Shown: in pieces, positions 36,105 through 64,000 of the stretch | How positions within the stretch are numbered: position 1 is the stretch's first letter | Layout of the letters: every line of letters begins with the position of its first letter | Source of the DNA: Margaritifera margaritifera | Lineage: Eukaryota > Mollusca > Bivalvia > Unionida > Margaritiferidae | Length of the DNA stretch: 64,000 nucleotides | Direction: 5' to 3' | Assembly: GCA_029931535.1 (NCBI GenBank) | Contig: JAQPZY010001659.1 | Location: 5,648,001-5,712,000, forward strand | Made by a program: the position numbers and the translations under genes | Notes under the pieces: generated by a model | The model's database searches: none | Told to the model about the DNA's origin: nothing | What the model saw: the letters and a program-made list of their open reading frames with translations, nothing else

Positions 36105-37589
36105 GAGACTGATGCAGCCCTGTACCAGTGGTGTGTTCAAATCAGGGCTGAAGGAGTGCCTATATTGGAAGTTACTGTAAAGATGTAAGCTGAGAAATTT
36201 CACAATGACTTACACGGGCAAGATTCTGGTTTCAAAGCAAGCTGTGGATGGCTAGACCATTTTAAAAAGTGACACTGATTAAGCCAAATGACTGTTTCAG
36301 GAAAAATGTGTTCTTCAGACTATGAAGCCGCTAAGACCTATTTGTATGAATTAAGGGAATTAATTGAGGAAGGTGGATATTCCATCGAGCAAACGTACAA
36401 TCAAGATGCAACTGGATTGTGTTACAACTTGATGCCCAACACCACCTTGGCTGTAAAAACAAATGAATATAAACATGATGGACTTAAGAAAATGTAAAAA
36501 AGGTGACTTTGCTATTGTGTGTGAACAAAACAGGAAGTCACAACTAAAACCACTATGCACTGAATAATTCAAGTCACCAAAGTGCTTTCATAATGTACAT
36601 ATGATATGATTACAAAATGCATGGATGACCACAGCCTTATTTGAAAACTGGTTCCACAATGAATATGAACCAGAGGTTCACTCTCACAGGAGAAATGTGA
36701 AGATGATTATTACTAGTGGACAACTGCTCTTGTCCACCCACCACAAGAGAGCTTGGTTAGTAATGATGAAAAGATAAAAAGTCATCTTCATCCCTAAGAA
36801 CATCTCTTCCAGGATTCAGCTGCTTGAACACTGCATCATTTTTATATTCAAATACAAATGAGAGCATCATTTTTATATTCAAATACAAATGAGAGCATCA
36901 TTTTTATATTCAAATACAAATGATGAGAGCATCATTTTTATTTTCAAATACAAATGACGAGAGCATCATTTTTATATTCAAATACAAATGATGAGAGCAT
37001 CATTTTTATATTCAAATACAAATGATGAGAACTGATAAAAACATTGTCACTTAAGAAACTTGAGGAGAGCCTACAGAGTTTGAATGCAAGAGAGATGATG
37101 CACCTTGAGGGTAAATCATGGGATGCTAAAATGCCTAGTTGCATTGAGAAATGCTGGGAGAAGGGAATGGGCATGGTATTTCTGACTGGAGAAGACAGTA
37201 TCAGCAACAACAAATGGCTGACCTATGATAATGATTGTCCAGTTGTAGACCATGTTTCTGACAAAGAAATTGTTGAAAGTGTTAAGGAAATGAAGACAAA
37301 TGGTGATACTGTTGTTGTTAATGATGATACAGATCATGACAAAAAGAACACTCCACCTGATGAATGTGGGTCTGATGACCAACCACTGAAAGCAACAGAA
37401 GCAATCCAAGACTTAGAGTGTGCAATAAGATGGATGGAGACTCAGGATACAGGATATGTTAGAATTCTTCACTTGAGGAATACGCTTGACTTTGCTAAAA
37501 GCAAACATGACAGCAACAGTAAGCAACTGAAAATCAATCAGTTCTACAGAAAACAATCAAGTCTATCCCTGATGTCCATCTCTAAATGA
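36105..37589 (+). pseudogene. Jerky/Tigger-like (pogo group) transposase pseudogene
   Basis: The CENP-B-type DNA-binding part is visible near 36120 (LYQWCVQIRAEGVPILEV) and 36225-36270 (FKASCGWLDHFKK). The DDE domain then begins at 36288-36497 with EQTYNQDATGLCYNLMPNTT, where 'YN.DETGL' would be normal, so Glu is changed to Ala. The next ~330 bp is recognisable only in fragments (VHPPQESLVSNDEKIK, corresponding to 'SHPS..LVSDDG.IK') with stops. The C-terminal part is one open frame, 37044-37589 (181 codons). It contains the acidic region and LKATEAIQDLECAIRWMETQ, and ends KQLKINQFYRKQSSLS, similar to the tails of Jerky-like proteins. A short tandem repeat (36833-37030) is inserted just before it. 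Confidence 0.8.
36833..37030. repeat. 31-34-bp tandem repeat, 6 copies, inside the transposase pseudogene
   Basis: Unit ATCATTTTTATATTCAAATA then CAAATGAGAGC, or with an extra ATG/ACG triplet. The last four units have the longer form. It is too uniform and too short to be a CRISPR array and has no spacers. Confidence 0.9.
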
Positions 37590-38192
37590 GTGCAATGACA
37601 TAATTTGTGTTTGTATATAGTGTTTCATAAATTTGTGCGAGTTTATTAGCAAAGTATTACATACAGTATTCAGATTCATATGGAATCTAGCAGAAAATTC
37701 TCAAAATCTGAAATTTATAATGATGCCACTTAGTAACCTTGACACATGCACATGCATCCATACTGAATTGTAATTGTGCTGTATCTTTTCTTACAATATT
37801 CTCAGATGAATTTTTTGCACTGAATTCAAACACATCATGACTTTTGATGAAATTACTAAAATTATGCTTCTCTGTGCATATTTTTGATGTACATATTATG
37901 GATTCACTGTTATGGATGCAATGAGATCAGTTGTTGAGAACATGTACTTTAACTATTCATGCTATACCTGTATATACCAATGCACAGTTCTCTGCAGAAA
38001 ATCAAATACTAAGTATGTAATCAGTGTTTTACACCATTTCTTGTTTAATATGCATTGATTTCAGTTGGTAACTGCAACACTGAAGCACGTTGCATCCACT
38101 TATACACCCACCCACCCACCCCAAATTTATAAAGCCTACGGGGTATGTATGTCTGTGGACACTGACAATTGTATTATAGTGGGGTTTCCCCA

Positions 38193-39462
38193 TACAGTTG
38201 TATGCAAGAACCTTGTGGCTAGAAAATGAAATGTACTTGGGTCCCAAAATCATCTCGATTAAAAAATATTCTGCAACAATAAAAAACATCAGTGGGAGTA
38301 AAGAACTTCAGCCTCTGAAACCTTCAAGGTGAACTGACAAGGTCTTCAAATATTTTCTGTTAATGGCATGCACTAGTGTAATTGTGTGCCTACCTTCATA
38401 TTATGGTAATGTTTTTACTATCTGATAGACAATTATATGCATAAAGGAGCAATTAGAACTGGCCTGAACGAGTGATTTCACATGAAAATGTATTATTTTA
38501 TTCGCTTACTTCTGTTTGCTTTTACATCACTTAACTCCTTACCAGGTTGGGGTGGCTTAGTATTGATAATTTGCTGGATCTAACAGCTTAAGTAATATTC
38601 TTTTTGTCTCTTCTTTTAGATAATAAAAAATTAGAATATCAAATTAGTCTATTTCACTCATAGGTCAACAATTTGCTACAATATTGGTGGCTACATTAAA
38701 GCACAAAACATGATGGCATTTTCCACTACACTACCTATAGGATTTTGATTGAATCATGATGTGTGCATTGCTTTCAAAGTCATATATTCTGTTGCAGTCT
38801 GTTGTGTTTTAATGGAGTCATAACTTTTGCAAGTGATAATCACCTTTTGTCTCGTTATCCCTACTTCTATGGTTTATCTTCCTGTAACACGCTCTCTATG
38901 TATATCGTGTATTCACCTTGTCTATTAGTCCTAAGATGTTGACAAACACCGCTATTAAAATAATAATTGGTAGCAATAAATGCACTCTGAAGACTTTGCT
39001 AGCATTTCTTTATTAAGAATAACAAGTGTTAACACTGCTTTGTTACGGATTTTTTGTTCAACTGAACAGAGATTATGTTTATACACTTATCCATGGGTCA
39101 TTCATTACCATTACACAACATGTATGTACATCAGAAAAATGCTTGGTGACGCTGTTCGAAGTAAGTGAACATTACTTATTTCAAGCAATCAAGACTTTAA
39201 TGAAAATTCTTCAAGTTATTATTTCATCAGACCTGACATTTTAGTATTTTATTGAACTCCTGTGATGTCATGGTCAAGTAAGATAAAACAATACCAGTTA
39301 CAGCAATACTTTAAAATGCATCATATTTTTGCTTATAAAATACTTATTTGACACATTTTACCCATAAAAACTATTTTTCCTTAATCAGTGGACAGAAAGC
39401 TTCATATTAAATTAAAATCTCACAAAGTGATATACCTTGTCAGATCATCTTTTAATGATCTA
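38193..39462. other. No recognisable gene
   Basis: AT-rich intergenic sequence; the small frames at 38980-39244 have no recognisable domain. Confidence 0.5.
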
Positions 39463-39678
39463 CCCTATATACTCGCTTATAAGCATATACCAACTGCAAA
39501 CTGCATAGACCCAGATCTGCCATCGTATAATGCACTGGCAGATTTGGGTCTATGCAGTTTGTAAGGACTAATCAGTAGAAAAAACAACACAGACCTTGAT
39601 CTGCCAGCGCATTATGCGACAGCAGATCAGGATCTATGTTGTTTGCATTTGGACCTGGATTATATCAAGTATATACGG
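39463..39678. mobile_element. Two-hairpin palindromic MITE, inverse-orientation copy
   Basis: TA-flanked. Left end CCCTATATACTCGCTTATAA, right end CAAGTATATACGG. The hairpin order is reversed relative to copies 1 and 2: GCATAGACCCAGATCTGCCA stem first, then the AACACAGACCTTGATCTGCC stem. Both hairpins are nearly perfect. Confidence 0.8.
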
Positions 39679-40127
39679 TATATACAGCAAAAGCCTCCCA
39701 ACGATACTCACATTAACATATATTATCTAACTACAACAGGTAAACACTGGGACATTTCAAACAAAAACACCCAAAAATTATAAAAATAATTAGAATAATC
39801 TAAAAATGTTCATATATGATTGATAATATCAGATTAGAAGTAGATATTATGCTCTAGAACGTACATGCACACATTGTATTCAATATCCTCATTCTTCATC
39901 CATTCAAATCTCATCTTAGTGTGAAAATTGTTTCATTTTAATCAGTGACTTAAAATATAATAAAACTGTAGGTATGGAACTTTTTTAAAAAATGGTGACA
40001 TCATTAGATCAAGACTACAAAAACAAAAATATACTACTATCTGAAAATCTAACTTTACCTAGGAAACTGCAAACTCGATTGTTTATCAAGGGTGGTTAAA
40101 ATCTACAATCTTGCTAGAATATTTTAA
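39679..40127. other. No recognisable gene
   Basis: Short AT-rich spacer between two MITEs. Confidence 0.5.
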
Positions 40128-40313
40128 GGGCTGTTAGAGTAAAGCATACTTGGGACCCAGGGAAGGCACTTTCAATGTGGAATAGTCACCAACAAATGCA
40201 ATTTAGAATTTTGAATATATTTCACATAAACTCTGAATGATCAGAGTACCCTGACATATATTGTCAAAACACTGCCTTCCCTGGGTACCATGTATGTTTA
40301 AATGGAACAGACC
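40128..40313. mobile_element. PIF/Harbinger-like palindromic MITE, copy A
   Basis: A 186-bp element flanked by TAA on both sides (40125-40127 and 40314-40316). Its ~42-bp ends are inverted repeats: GGGCTGTTAGAG...ACCCAGGGAAGGCACT on the left and TGCCTTCCCTGGGTACCATG...GGAACAGACC on the right. A 3-bp TWA duplication and a GGGCTGTT start are typical of PIF/Harbinger-derived MITEs. Confidence 0.75.
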
Positions 40314-40739
40314 TAAGGAAAAATTGTTCCAGCTACAACAACAGAAACAGTAAACTGAGCTCTCTCTGAAAAAAAAAAGCAAGTATTCAAGTATTCTTAG
40401 ATAATGTTTAAAGATTCAACTCAACCATTTTATGCACAAATTCTTTCATGTCCCAAAGCTATGTTTTTACATGAATTTCATGTGCAACCTAACATGAAAT
40501 ATAAACGCGTTAATTAACCACAAATGACTCACAATCTCCTCTTTTGCAATATAAGAATTCTATGACCTAAACACAAAGTTGAACCAAGGTGTAATAAATA
40601 GATGGACGATGGATGGATGAACATTGGTCACACTATATGTTCCTTCCACATCTGTGGCAGAGAATAAAGAAAATCACATATAAAATCACTAGTCCACTTG
40701 ATGCATTTTTTGTCATATGCAAAGAAGTTTAATTCAAGC

Positions 40740-41530
40740 CTCAAAGCATTGTCCGAGTCTATTTAAAAAAAGGTCTCATCAATATTAAGCAGCATACCAA
40801 ATTTGGTTGAAATCCAATAGTAATCAAGAAAGTTATCGTGTGAACAAGAAACATGGATGGGTATTACAATCAGGCTATATCTCTGCTAAACAACAACACA
40901 GAAGACTGACAATCGATATAAAGCTGCATTTCAAATTTGACTGAAATTGAATATTAATTAAGGGAGTTATTGTGCAGAAAGGAAATTGGGTGGGTGTAAC
41001 AATCAGGGATTATAACTCTGCTGAAGAAAATGTAGAACACTGACAACTAAACTCAGTCAAGGTCTCATTAACATCAAGCTCTATTCCAAATATAACTCAA
41101 CGAGTTCTTGTGCAGAAACAAAAGTGGGAAGGACAATGAACAGATGGATGAAAAGTCAGAACTATTGAAGGACAAACAGGCCCAATTTATTATCCCCCAT
41201 TTTCTAAAAAAAGGCAGGAAACATTTCAAGTCATTACATAAAACCAACAGGGGCCATAACCATGAAATAAGATGACACAGAATGCTGACAACCAAACTCA
41301 TGGAAAATGTCACCATTGTAATGCTGCCAAACAAATTAGATTGATATATGATAATAAACAAAAGTATTGTGTGGAAACGATAAAGTGTATATTGGACAAC
41401 CAAATTTTGTCTTAATAATCCCTGTAAAGTTATCCTTCAAAAACCACAGTGTGAAAGGACAATTTGACAAAGAGATGGATACAACCAGAATCTGGCTCCA
41501 ACCAACTTCATACAGCAAGACAATAATTAA
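40740..41530 (+). repeat. Degenerate ~130-150-bp repeat array
   Basis: Several diverged units carry 'CAAGGTCTCATYAAYAT', 'AAGCWGCATACCAAATTTGG', 'TTGAAATCCAAYARTAATCA' and 'AGGAGTTATTGTGCAGAAA' motifs. The same family occurs on the same strand at 58.6-60 kb and on the opposite strand at 51.9-53 kb. Confidence 0.7.
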
Positions 41531-42583
41531 TTGTTTTTAATGTGGAAGCTAATGGGTTGTACAGGGTACAGACAATTACTTGTTTAAATGGCATAATGTG
41601 ATGCATCACTTATCAATATCAGGCTCTAATTATATCTTTGTTTTTCCAAGTTTGTCTTCACATAATTGTCTTTATCGTCACTTTTACTACAAAAATAAGT
41701 TTCAGTAAATCAGATTTCCTGAATTGGTTTTTAAATTTCAAGATAAATTTAAGCCTTGTCAGTGAAATCCTGGCCTAGACTAGCTCATTATCCCCTAAAG
41801 GGGTTTAACTCATACATTACCTACCTAGTCTCCGGTCTGACACAATAAAGTGGTGCAGTTAACAGTGTTATGAATACCAGGTGCCACGAAAAAGTGGTCT
41901 GATTAGTACGTATTTTTATTCCACATAAGTTAATATGGCAAACACCACTGGTTTATTTTCATTCATATTTCATCATGCTGAAATTGACAGTGACCTTCAA
42001 ATACCCATACAAAATTTCTGCTGAAGAAATCAAGAGTGAAGAATATGAAGAAAAATATAAAAAATGAAGTAAGAGACAGTCACCGGATTATTAATGCCAG
42101 AACCCATGTCAACAACAGGCCATTTACAGGACCAGCACCAGGATCAACAACACAGTTATACATGAATACAAATAAATTGTGAATTCGCAATGAATTTGAT
42201 AGAATTATATACAGATTATTGGATTACTTATGACAAGAGGACCAATTTCTGAAAGCAAATCACTTCTATACCTTTGTGCAAGGGCTTTTTATTTCTGTAC
42301 ACTGCATGAAATTTATATAATTATGTAGATAATCTTATTGAAAACAACTCTGCCAAATTTCAGCCTACATGAATGAATACAAAGCAAATATTGTCATCAA
42401 GTCTCAGGGATACAGGAACTGATAAGGCTCACACTGCCCTAGGTGATCCCTCTTACTGTATGGGACTACCTAGCTGATTGGAGCAGGGGATAATGAGCAA
42501 GATTAGACAACATTATTGTAAAGAATTCCATAAGAATCATCAAGTTCAATATCCAACAAGTTTAAAAAATGGACATTTGTATA
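41531..42583. other. No recognisable gene
   Basis: Intergenic sequence; nothing recognised. Confidence 0.5.
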
Positions 42584-42795
42584 CCATATATACACTCGCT
42601 TATAATTTGAGTCCAACTGCAAACTGCACAGACCAAGATCTGCTGTCACATAATGTACTGGCAGATCTGGGTCTATGCAGCTTGTTTGGAGTAGAACAAA
42701 TAACACAGATCCTGATTTGCTGGCGCCTTATGTGATGGTACATCTGGGTTTATGTTGTTTGCAGTTGGACTCCACTTGTATGCGAGTATACATGG
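42584..42795. mobile_element. Two-hairpin palindromic MITE, inverse-orientation copy
   Basis: TA-flanked. Left end CCATATATACACTCGCTTAT, right end GTATGCGAGTATACATGG. Order: GCACAGACCAAGATCTG stem first, linker with GGAGTAGAAC, then an ACACAGATCCTGATTTGC stem. The second hairpin is more worn than in the 39.5 kb copy. Confidence 0.8.
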
Positions 42796-44254
42796 TAACT
42801 CATTTACACAATGAATCATAACTGATTTATAAATACATGTTTTATATTCTTAAAAACTAACAAGTACACATTACGTTCATAAAACAATTGCCATTTTCCT
42901 TGCAAGATTCGAGTTCACTTTGATAACAAATAAATATCAAGACATAGATTAGGCTGTACATCCATGATGCAAAAATGTTGCCAGATGTAAATGCATTCAA
43001 TCTCTGGGATTGCCAAGAAAATACAGAAACTGCTGATGCATGCATGAGATATTTAGTCAAAGAATAATATGCATAGAACTGTACATCTCTGATACTCATC
43101 CAATGTATACAAAACTGTCAAGAGTAAATTTATAGGGCATCTTATTCTACATTAGTTTAATGTAAAATAATTGTGCTCATTAAAATTATATCTTTTTGCC
43201 AACAATCTTGATTAATTATATTACATAACAATCTCATTGAAACTTATACAGAAAACAATAATGAATTACATGAAAATGTTACATGAAAAAATATAGACAA
43301 GAGTGATTCAGAGGGAAGAAGCAAGGAAATTTTGAATAAGAACTTTAATGTACAAAGGCTTTTTAGCAGAAAGGACAAATGAAAATGATTAAGATTTACT
43401 CATAAAAAACCAAATCATAAAAAAAAAAAATTCAGCAGTTGTATTATTAATGAGGATGACTGTCCCAACTATTTTTCCCCCCAAATAACCACATTTTCAA
43501 CAGTGTATATCAAGGTGAATAAGAACAGTTGACGGTCTTCTGAAAGGTTTGAAAAATGAAATTATGCCTATGAGGAGAATTTAAAAAGGAATTAGTTTTA
43601 GAAATAATGGAAATTTAGGCAAAGCAAATTAAGTGAATGGCCTTTATATATTGACAGATCCAATAAATGGTAATAACTGATGTTTCAATTTGCAAGTGTC
43701 TAAAATAAAGTTCAAAGAAACTGGTGCAATTTTTTGAAAATTGTGACAATTATGAAATGACTATATTACTGTCTGCTACTTTCACATACTTGAGTGATTC
43801 GCAAGGTATAAATCATACAAATTTGCCCTGACAAATTCAATTCATTAATAACAAGCTGGTCATGGACTGCATGCCAAGCCTGTTCTCAAGCTTTTGGTGA
43901 CTTGGTGCTGTACACATCCACATATCAATTAACACGACTCGGTGGCCAATTGTAGTTGAGAAAATAACCACACAAAAAACTTTAACATTGAGATTAATCT
44001 AGAGTACAGACATATATATGCATGGACAGAAATACAGATGGACATGTGTACATGCACAAAGACACCAAAGTGATCACTACTTTCAAGCTTCTGCCAAGGC
44101 AGGCTTGACAAAAACCTAGTTCTTAATCAATTCTGTGAATGTTGTTTCTTTGGTAGATAAATAGTGGAAATAAAGTCTGCATGTTTATATACAATCACTT
44201 TCCGATGAATACCGGCATTTGAAAATAAATAAAAAAACTAGATGTAAATATTCA
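42796..44254. other. 3' flank of SEC31; no further gene recognised
   Basis: Immediately downstream (on the - strand) of the SEC31 stop codon and so partly 3' UTR. No AATAAA on the - strand could be assigned with confidence in the first kilobase. Open frames here have no domain support. Confidence 0.4.
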
Positions 44255-61902
<17,648 letters not shown>

Positions 61903-62975
61903 CTATAAGATACAGACAGCATAATATGCACTTATGAATGATATGTAATTGGAGGTTTGAATACTTTCTGATGCTAGAGACATAAACGGGTTCCATTTAC
62001 AAGTGTAACTGAAAGCAGAAAGACAGCCAGAGCCATTCTGATAGACAGCCCCTCCACCCCCAAAAAAACTGTTAGAGAAAAATCCTAGAATCATCTACTT
62101 GCTCATAGGCAATATTTTCATAAAATTGCAAAAAACATTCTTGATTTTTCCTTCATATTTTCTATACACAATTCTAAACAGGTTTACTTGCCAAGCAATA
62201 TTTTTAAATTGTTCTGGGCTGCCAGACAATGAATTTTCTTATTCCTAAAACAGAGCGTGAGAAACATAAAAAAATGGACAGACAGTGCACATTTATTGAG
62301 ATTCTGAAATATCACAAATCTAAGCTCACTCACTTCCAAGTTATTCTGGTTATATGGTGTAGCATTCTTTTTGATAGTGAGTATTCACATAAAGGTCCTT
62401 AGACAATGTTCAGAGCTCTCATTCTGGTTCAAAGGAGTTTGGTTTTGAGAACAAGTACCAACAATCTGATCTCTGTTGAACAACACTGATAACAATTTAT
62501 GTAATCATTAATGTATGCTCCAATTATGACAATAAATTATGCAACATAGGTAATTGCAAGTATCCAAGTTATTATGCTGACTGCAGTATATACATGTTTC
62601 ACCTATATATCTACAGATAATATTTATAAGTTGTAAGGTTTCATACTTAATTTCCCTAAAATCTTTGCCTGCCAACCTATGGGTTATCCCTATGAAAGAC
62701 ACTCTCAGCAAACTTGATTCCATTACATATTTAACAATTTCGGTTAATAGCACACAACTATAGTCAGCGGCCGATCCATTATGAATCATACCCTGCCTTC
62801 AATTTCCGAAATGATTTTTCTGGCACAATTTCAATCTTGCTGAAAATTACGTAACCCCTTCATACCTTACAAATTTCAAACCATACCTAGCCCCATCCAT
62901 GCAAACTTTTGTAATTTGGAAAAATATTTGTCATTGGCGAGTGCAATGATATATCCCTACTACTTTTAGGAGATG
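61903..62975. other. SEC31 intron; no upstream exon recognised
   Basis: AT-rich. The next SEC31 exon must end one base into a codon before a GT donor; none with SEC31-like coding was found here. Confidence 0.5.
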
Positions 62976-63133
62976 GAGCAGACTAATGTACACATTGAGT
63001 TGCAAGGGTTTGATGCAGACTCTAGCTTAGGTAAATAAGAGTCAGTACATTTATACTGTATACACCATGCAAGAAACTTACCACTACAGCAGCTATAGTT
63101 AAAATAAAATGGAGATGAAACCTCAGCGACAAA
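62976..63133 (+). repeat. ~155-bp repeat, left member of an inverted pair
   Basis: GAGCAGACTAATGTACACAT, GATGCAGACTCTAGCTTAGG, TCAGTACATTTATACTGTAT, GCAAGAAACTTACCACTACA and ATGAAACCTCAGCGACAAA align along their whole length with the reverse complement of 63841-63998. Confidence 0.8.
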
Positions 63134-63609
63134 TTTCTCTAAATCATAAAAACATAATGTTCTTAGACTACAGATTTTTGAAAATCCTTTTTTTATTATA
63201 TGCCAAACATTCCACAAAAATGCAGTCTGAACAGATGTGGCTTTACCTTAAAAAAATTGTTTAAACTCAAATTTGGATAGTATTTATAACATTTCAGCAA
63301 TCTGACTAACATTTAAAAGGAATATGTAATGTAGACATTTTTATTATTATTATTACAATACAAAAAAAAAACATAATTCCTATAAAAAAAAGAAATTTTA
63401 AAGATAAACATATAAATTATTATTCAAATGATTTGTTGACTTCAGACTCTTCCTACATTTTTTTAAATTATGATAAAATATCAGCCATTATTTAAAAACA
63501 TTTTTTTCTATTTTTATATGTATTCAACATTGATTTTTTTAAAAGTATTGAGTCATCTGAATCTTTTATTGCTTATATTCTACATGCATATATCAATATT
63601 TCTGTCTTC

Positions 63610-63652
<43 letters not shown>

Positions 63653-63840
63653 TATAATGTATAATTTATTTTTTTGTGGTCAAAGTACCCTCATTTTAAT
63701 CACTACTTAAATATGAATCTTAACAAAATAAAATATGTAGCCACTTTTATACAGACTGCATTGTGGAAAGTTTATCATACAATAAAAAAAGAAAAAAAAT
63801 CTGTACTCTAAGAACATTACATTTTTATGATTCAGAGAAT
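63134..63840. other. Spacer between inverted repeats
   Basis: AT-rich (well over 70%) with poly-A/T runs and an (AAT)n microsatellite at 63612-63650. No gene. Confidence 0.55.
63612..63650. repeat. (AAT)n microsatellite
   Basis: About 13 AAT units. Confidence 0.95.
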
Positions 63841-64000
63841 TTTGTCACTGTGGTTTTGTCTCCCTTTAGGTTAATTATAGCCGTTATAGTGGTAAGTATC
63901 TTGCAAGGTGCATACAGGATAAATGTACTGATTTTTAAAAAACCTGCACGAGAGTCTGCGTCACACCCCTGCATCTCAATCTGTACATCAGACTGCTCTG
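63841..64000 (-). repeat. ~155-bp repeat, right member of an inverted pair
   Basis: Read on the - strand: GAGCAGTCTGATGTACAGAT, GACGCAGACTCTCGTGCAGG, ATCAGTACATTTATCCTGTA, GCAAGATACTTACCACTATA, CCACAGTGACAAA. The copy may continue past the window edge. Confidence 0.8.

Larger units (their letters stand above)
34888..38192 (+). mobile_element. Tigger/pogo-like DNA transposon relic
   Basis: The left end CAGGGACACCCTGCTATAAT at 34888, just inside a TA, resembles the inverted right end near 38166-38192 (ATTGTATTATAGTGGGGTTT then CCCCA), again next to TA. About 16 of 22 positions match. Between them lies a Jerky/Tigger-like transposase pseudogene on the + strand, and a hAT MITE is nested at 35584-35870. 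The ~3.3 kb span includes that insertion and a tandem repeat. The right boundary is less certain than the left. Confidence 0.55.

Noticed and set aside
36833..37030. Regular ~31-34-bp repeats resembling a CRISPR array
   Set aside because: Repeats are contiguous without unique spacers, and the context is a eukaryotic transposon pseudogene.
37116..37409. 97-codon - strand frame
   Set aside because: Antisense shadow of the Jerky-like C-terminal frame.
41074..41403. 109-codon - strand frame with hydrophobic stretches
   Set aside because: Lies within a degenerate repeat array. Hydrophobicity comes from AT-rich sequence and there is no conserved domain.

Overview
The window is eukaryotic, AT-rich, intron-containing DNA from an animal. 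It is most likely a lophotrochozoan and plausibly a mollusc or bivalve. Reasons are vertebrate-like exon/intron structure with GT-AG junctions, two conserved secretory-pathway genes, and a heavy load of MITEs, DIRS, mariner, Tigger, hAT and non-LTR remnants. Degenerate tandem arrays of a style I associate with mollusc genomes add to this. The organism is an inference; no single sequence proves it.

Only two host genes can be supported. On the + strand, 4922-5128 is the terminal coding exon of a VAMP/synaptobrevin-family R-SNARE; its upstream exons are not recognisable here and probably lie left of the window. On the - strand, six exons between 61902 and 44255 encode the C-terminal ~238 residues of SEC31, the outer COPII coat subunit. 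All junctions are canonical and all internal phases agree; the 5' part of the gene lies right of the window. The two genes point toward each other across ~39 kb in which I see no host gene.

Region by region: 1-4.9 kb is presumed VAMP intron holding a decayed DIRS-type tyrosine-recombinase retrotransposon. 5.1-16 kb is the VAMP 3' end followed by copies of a palindromic two-hairpin MITE, a 119-bp tandem array and a ~110-bp degenerate array. 16.5-24.1 kb is dense in minisatellites and holds a TA-flanked terminal-inverted-repeat element. 24.3-25.7 kb is a dead mariner. 27.0-27.3 kb is a hAT-type MITE with a perfect 8-bp target duplication. 28.0-30.4 kb is a Jockey-like non-LTR relic on the - strand. 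34.9-38.2 kb is a Tigger/Jerky-like DNA transposon relic with a hAT MITE nested inside it. 39-43 kb holds more palindromic MITEs and a PIF/Harbinger-like MITE. 44.2-62 kb is SEC31, its introns filled by a pair of ~1.1-1.3 kb TIR elements, long (TA)n tracts and several ~150-bp degenerate repeat arrays. 62.9-64 kb holds an inverted pair of ~155-bp repeats.

The most notable non-gene signal is a dispersed TA-flanked palindromic repeat family. It has five or six near-complete copies and at least three decayed ones. Each is built as an outer stem enclosing two different hairpins, and copies occur in both orientations. Long open frames in simple repeats and minisatellites are not genes.
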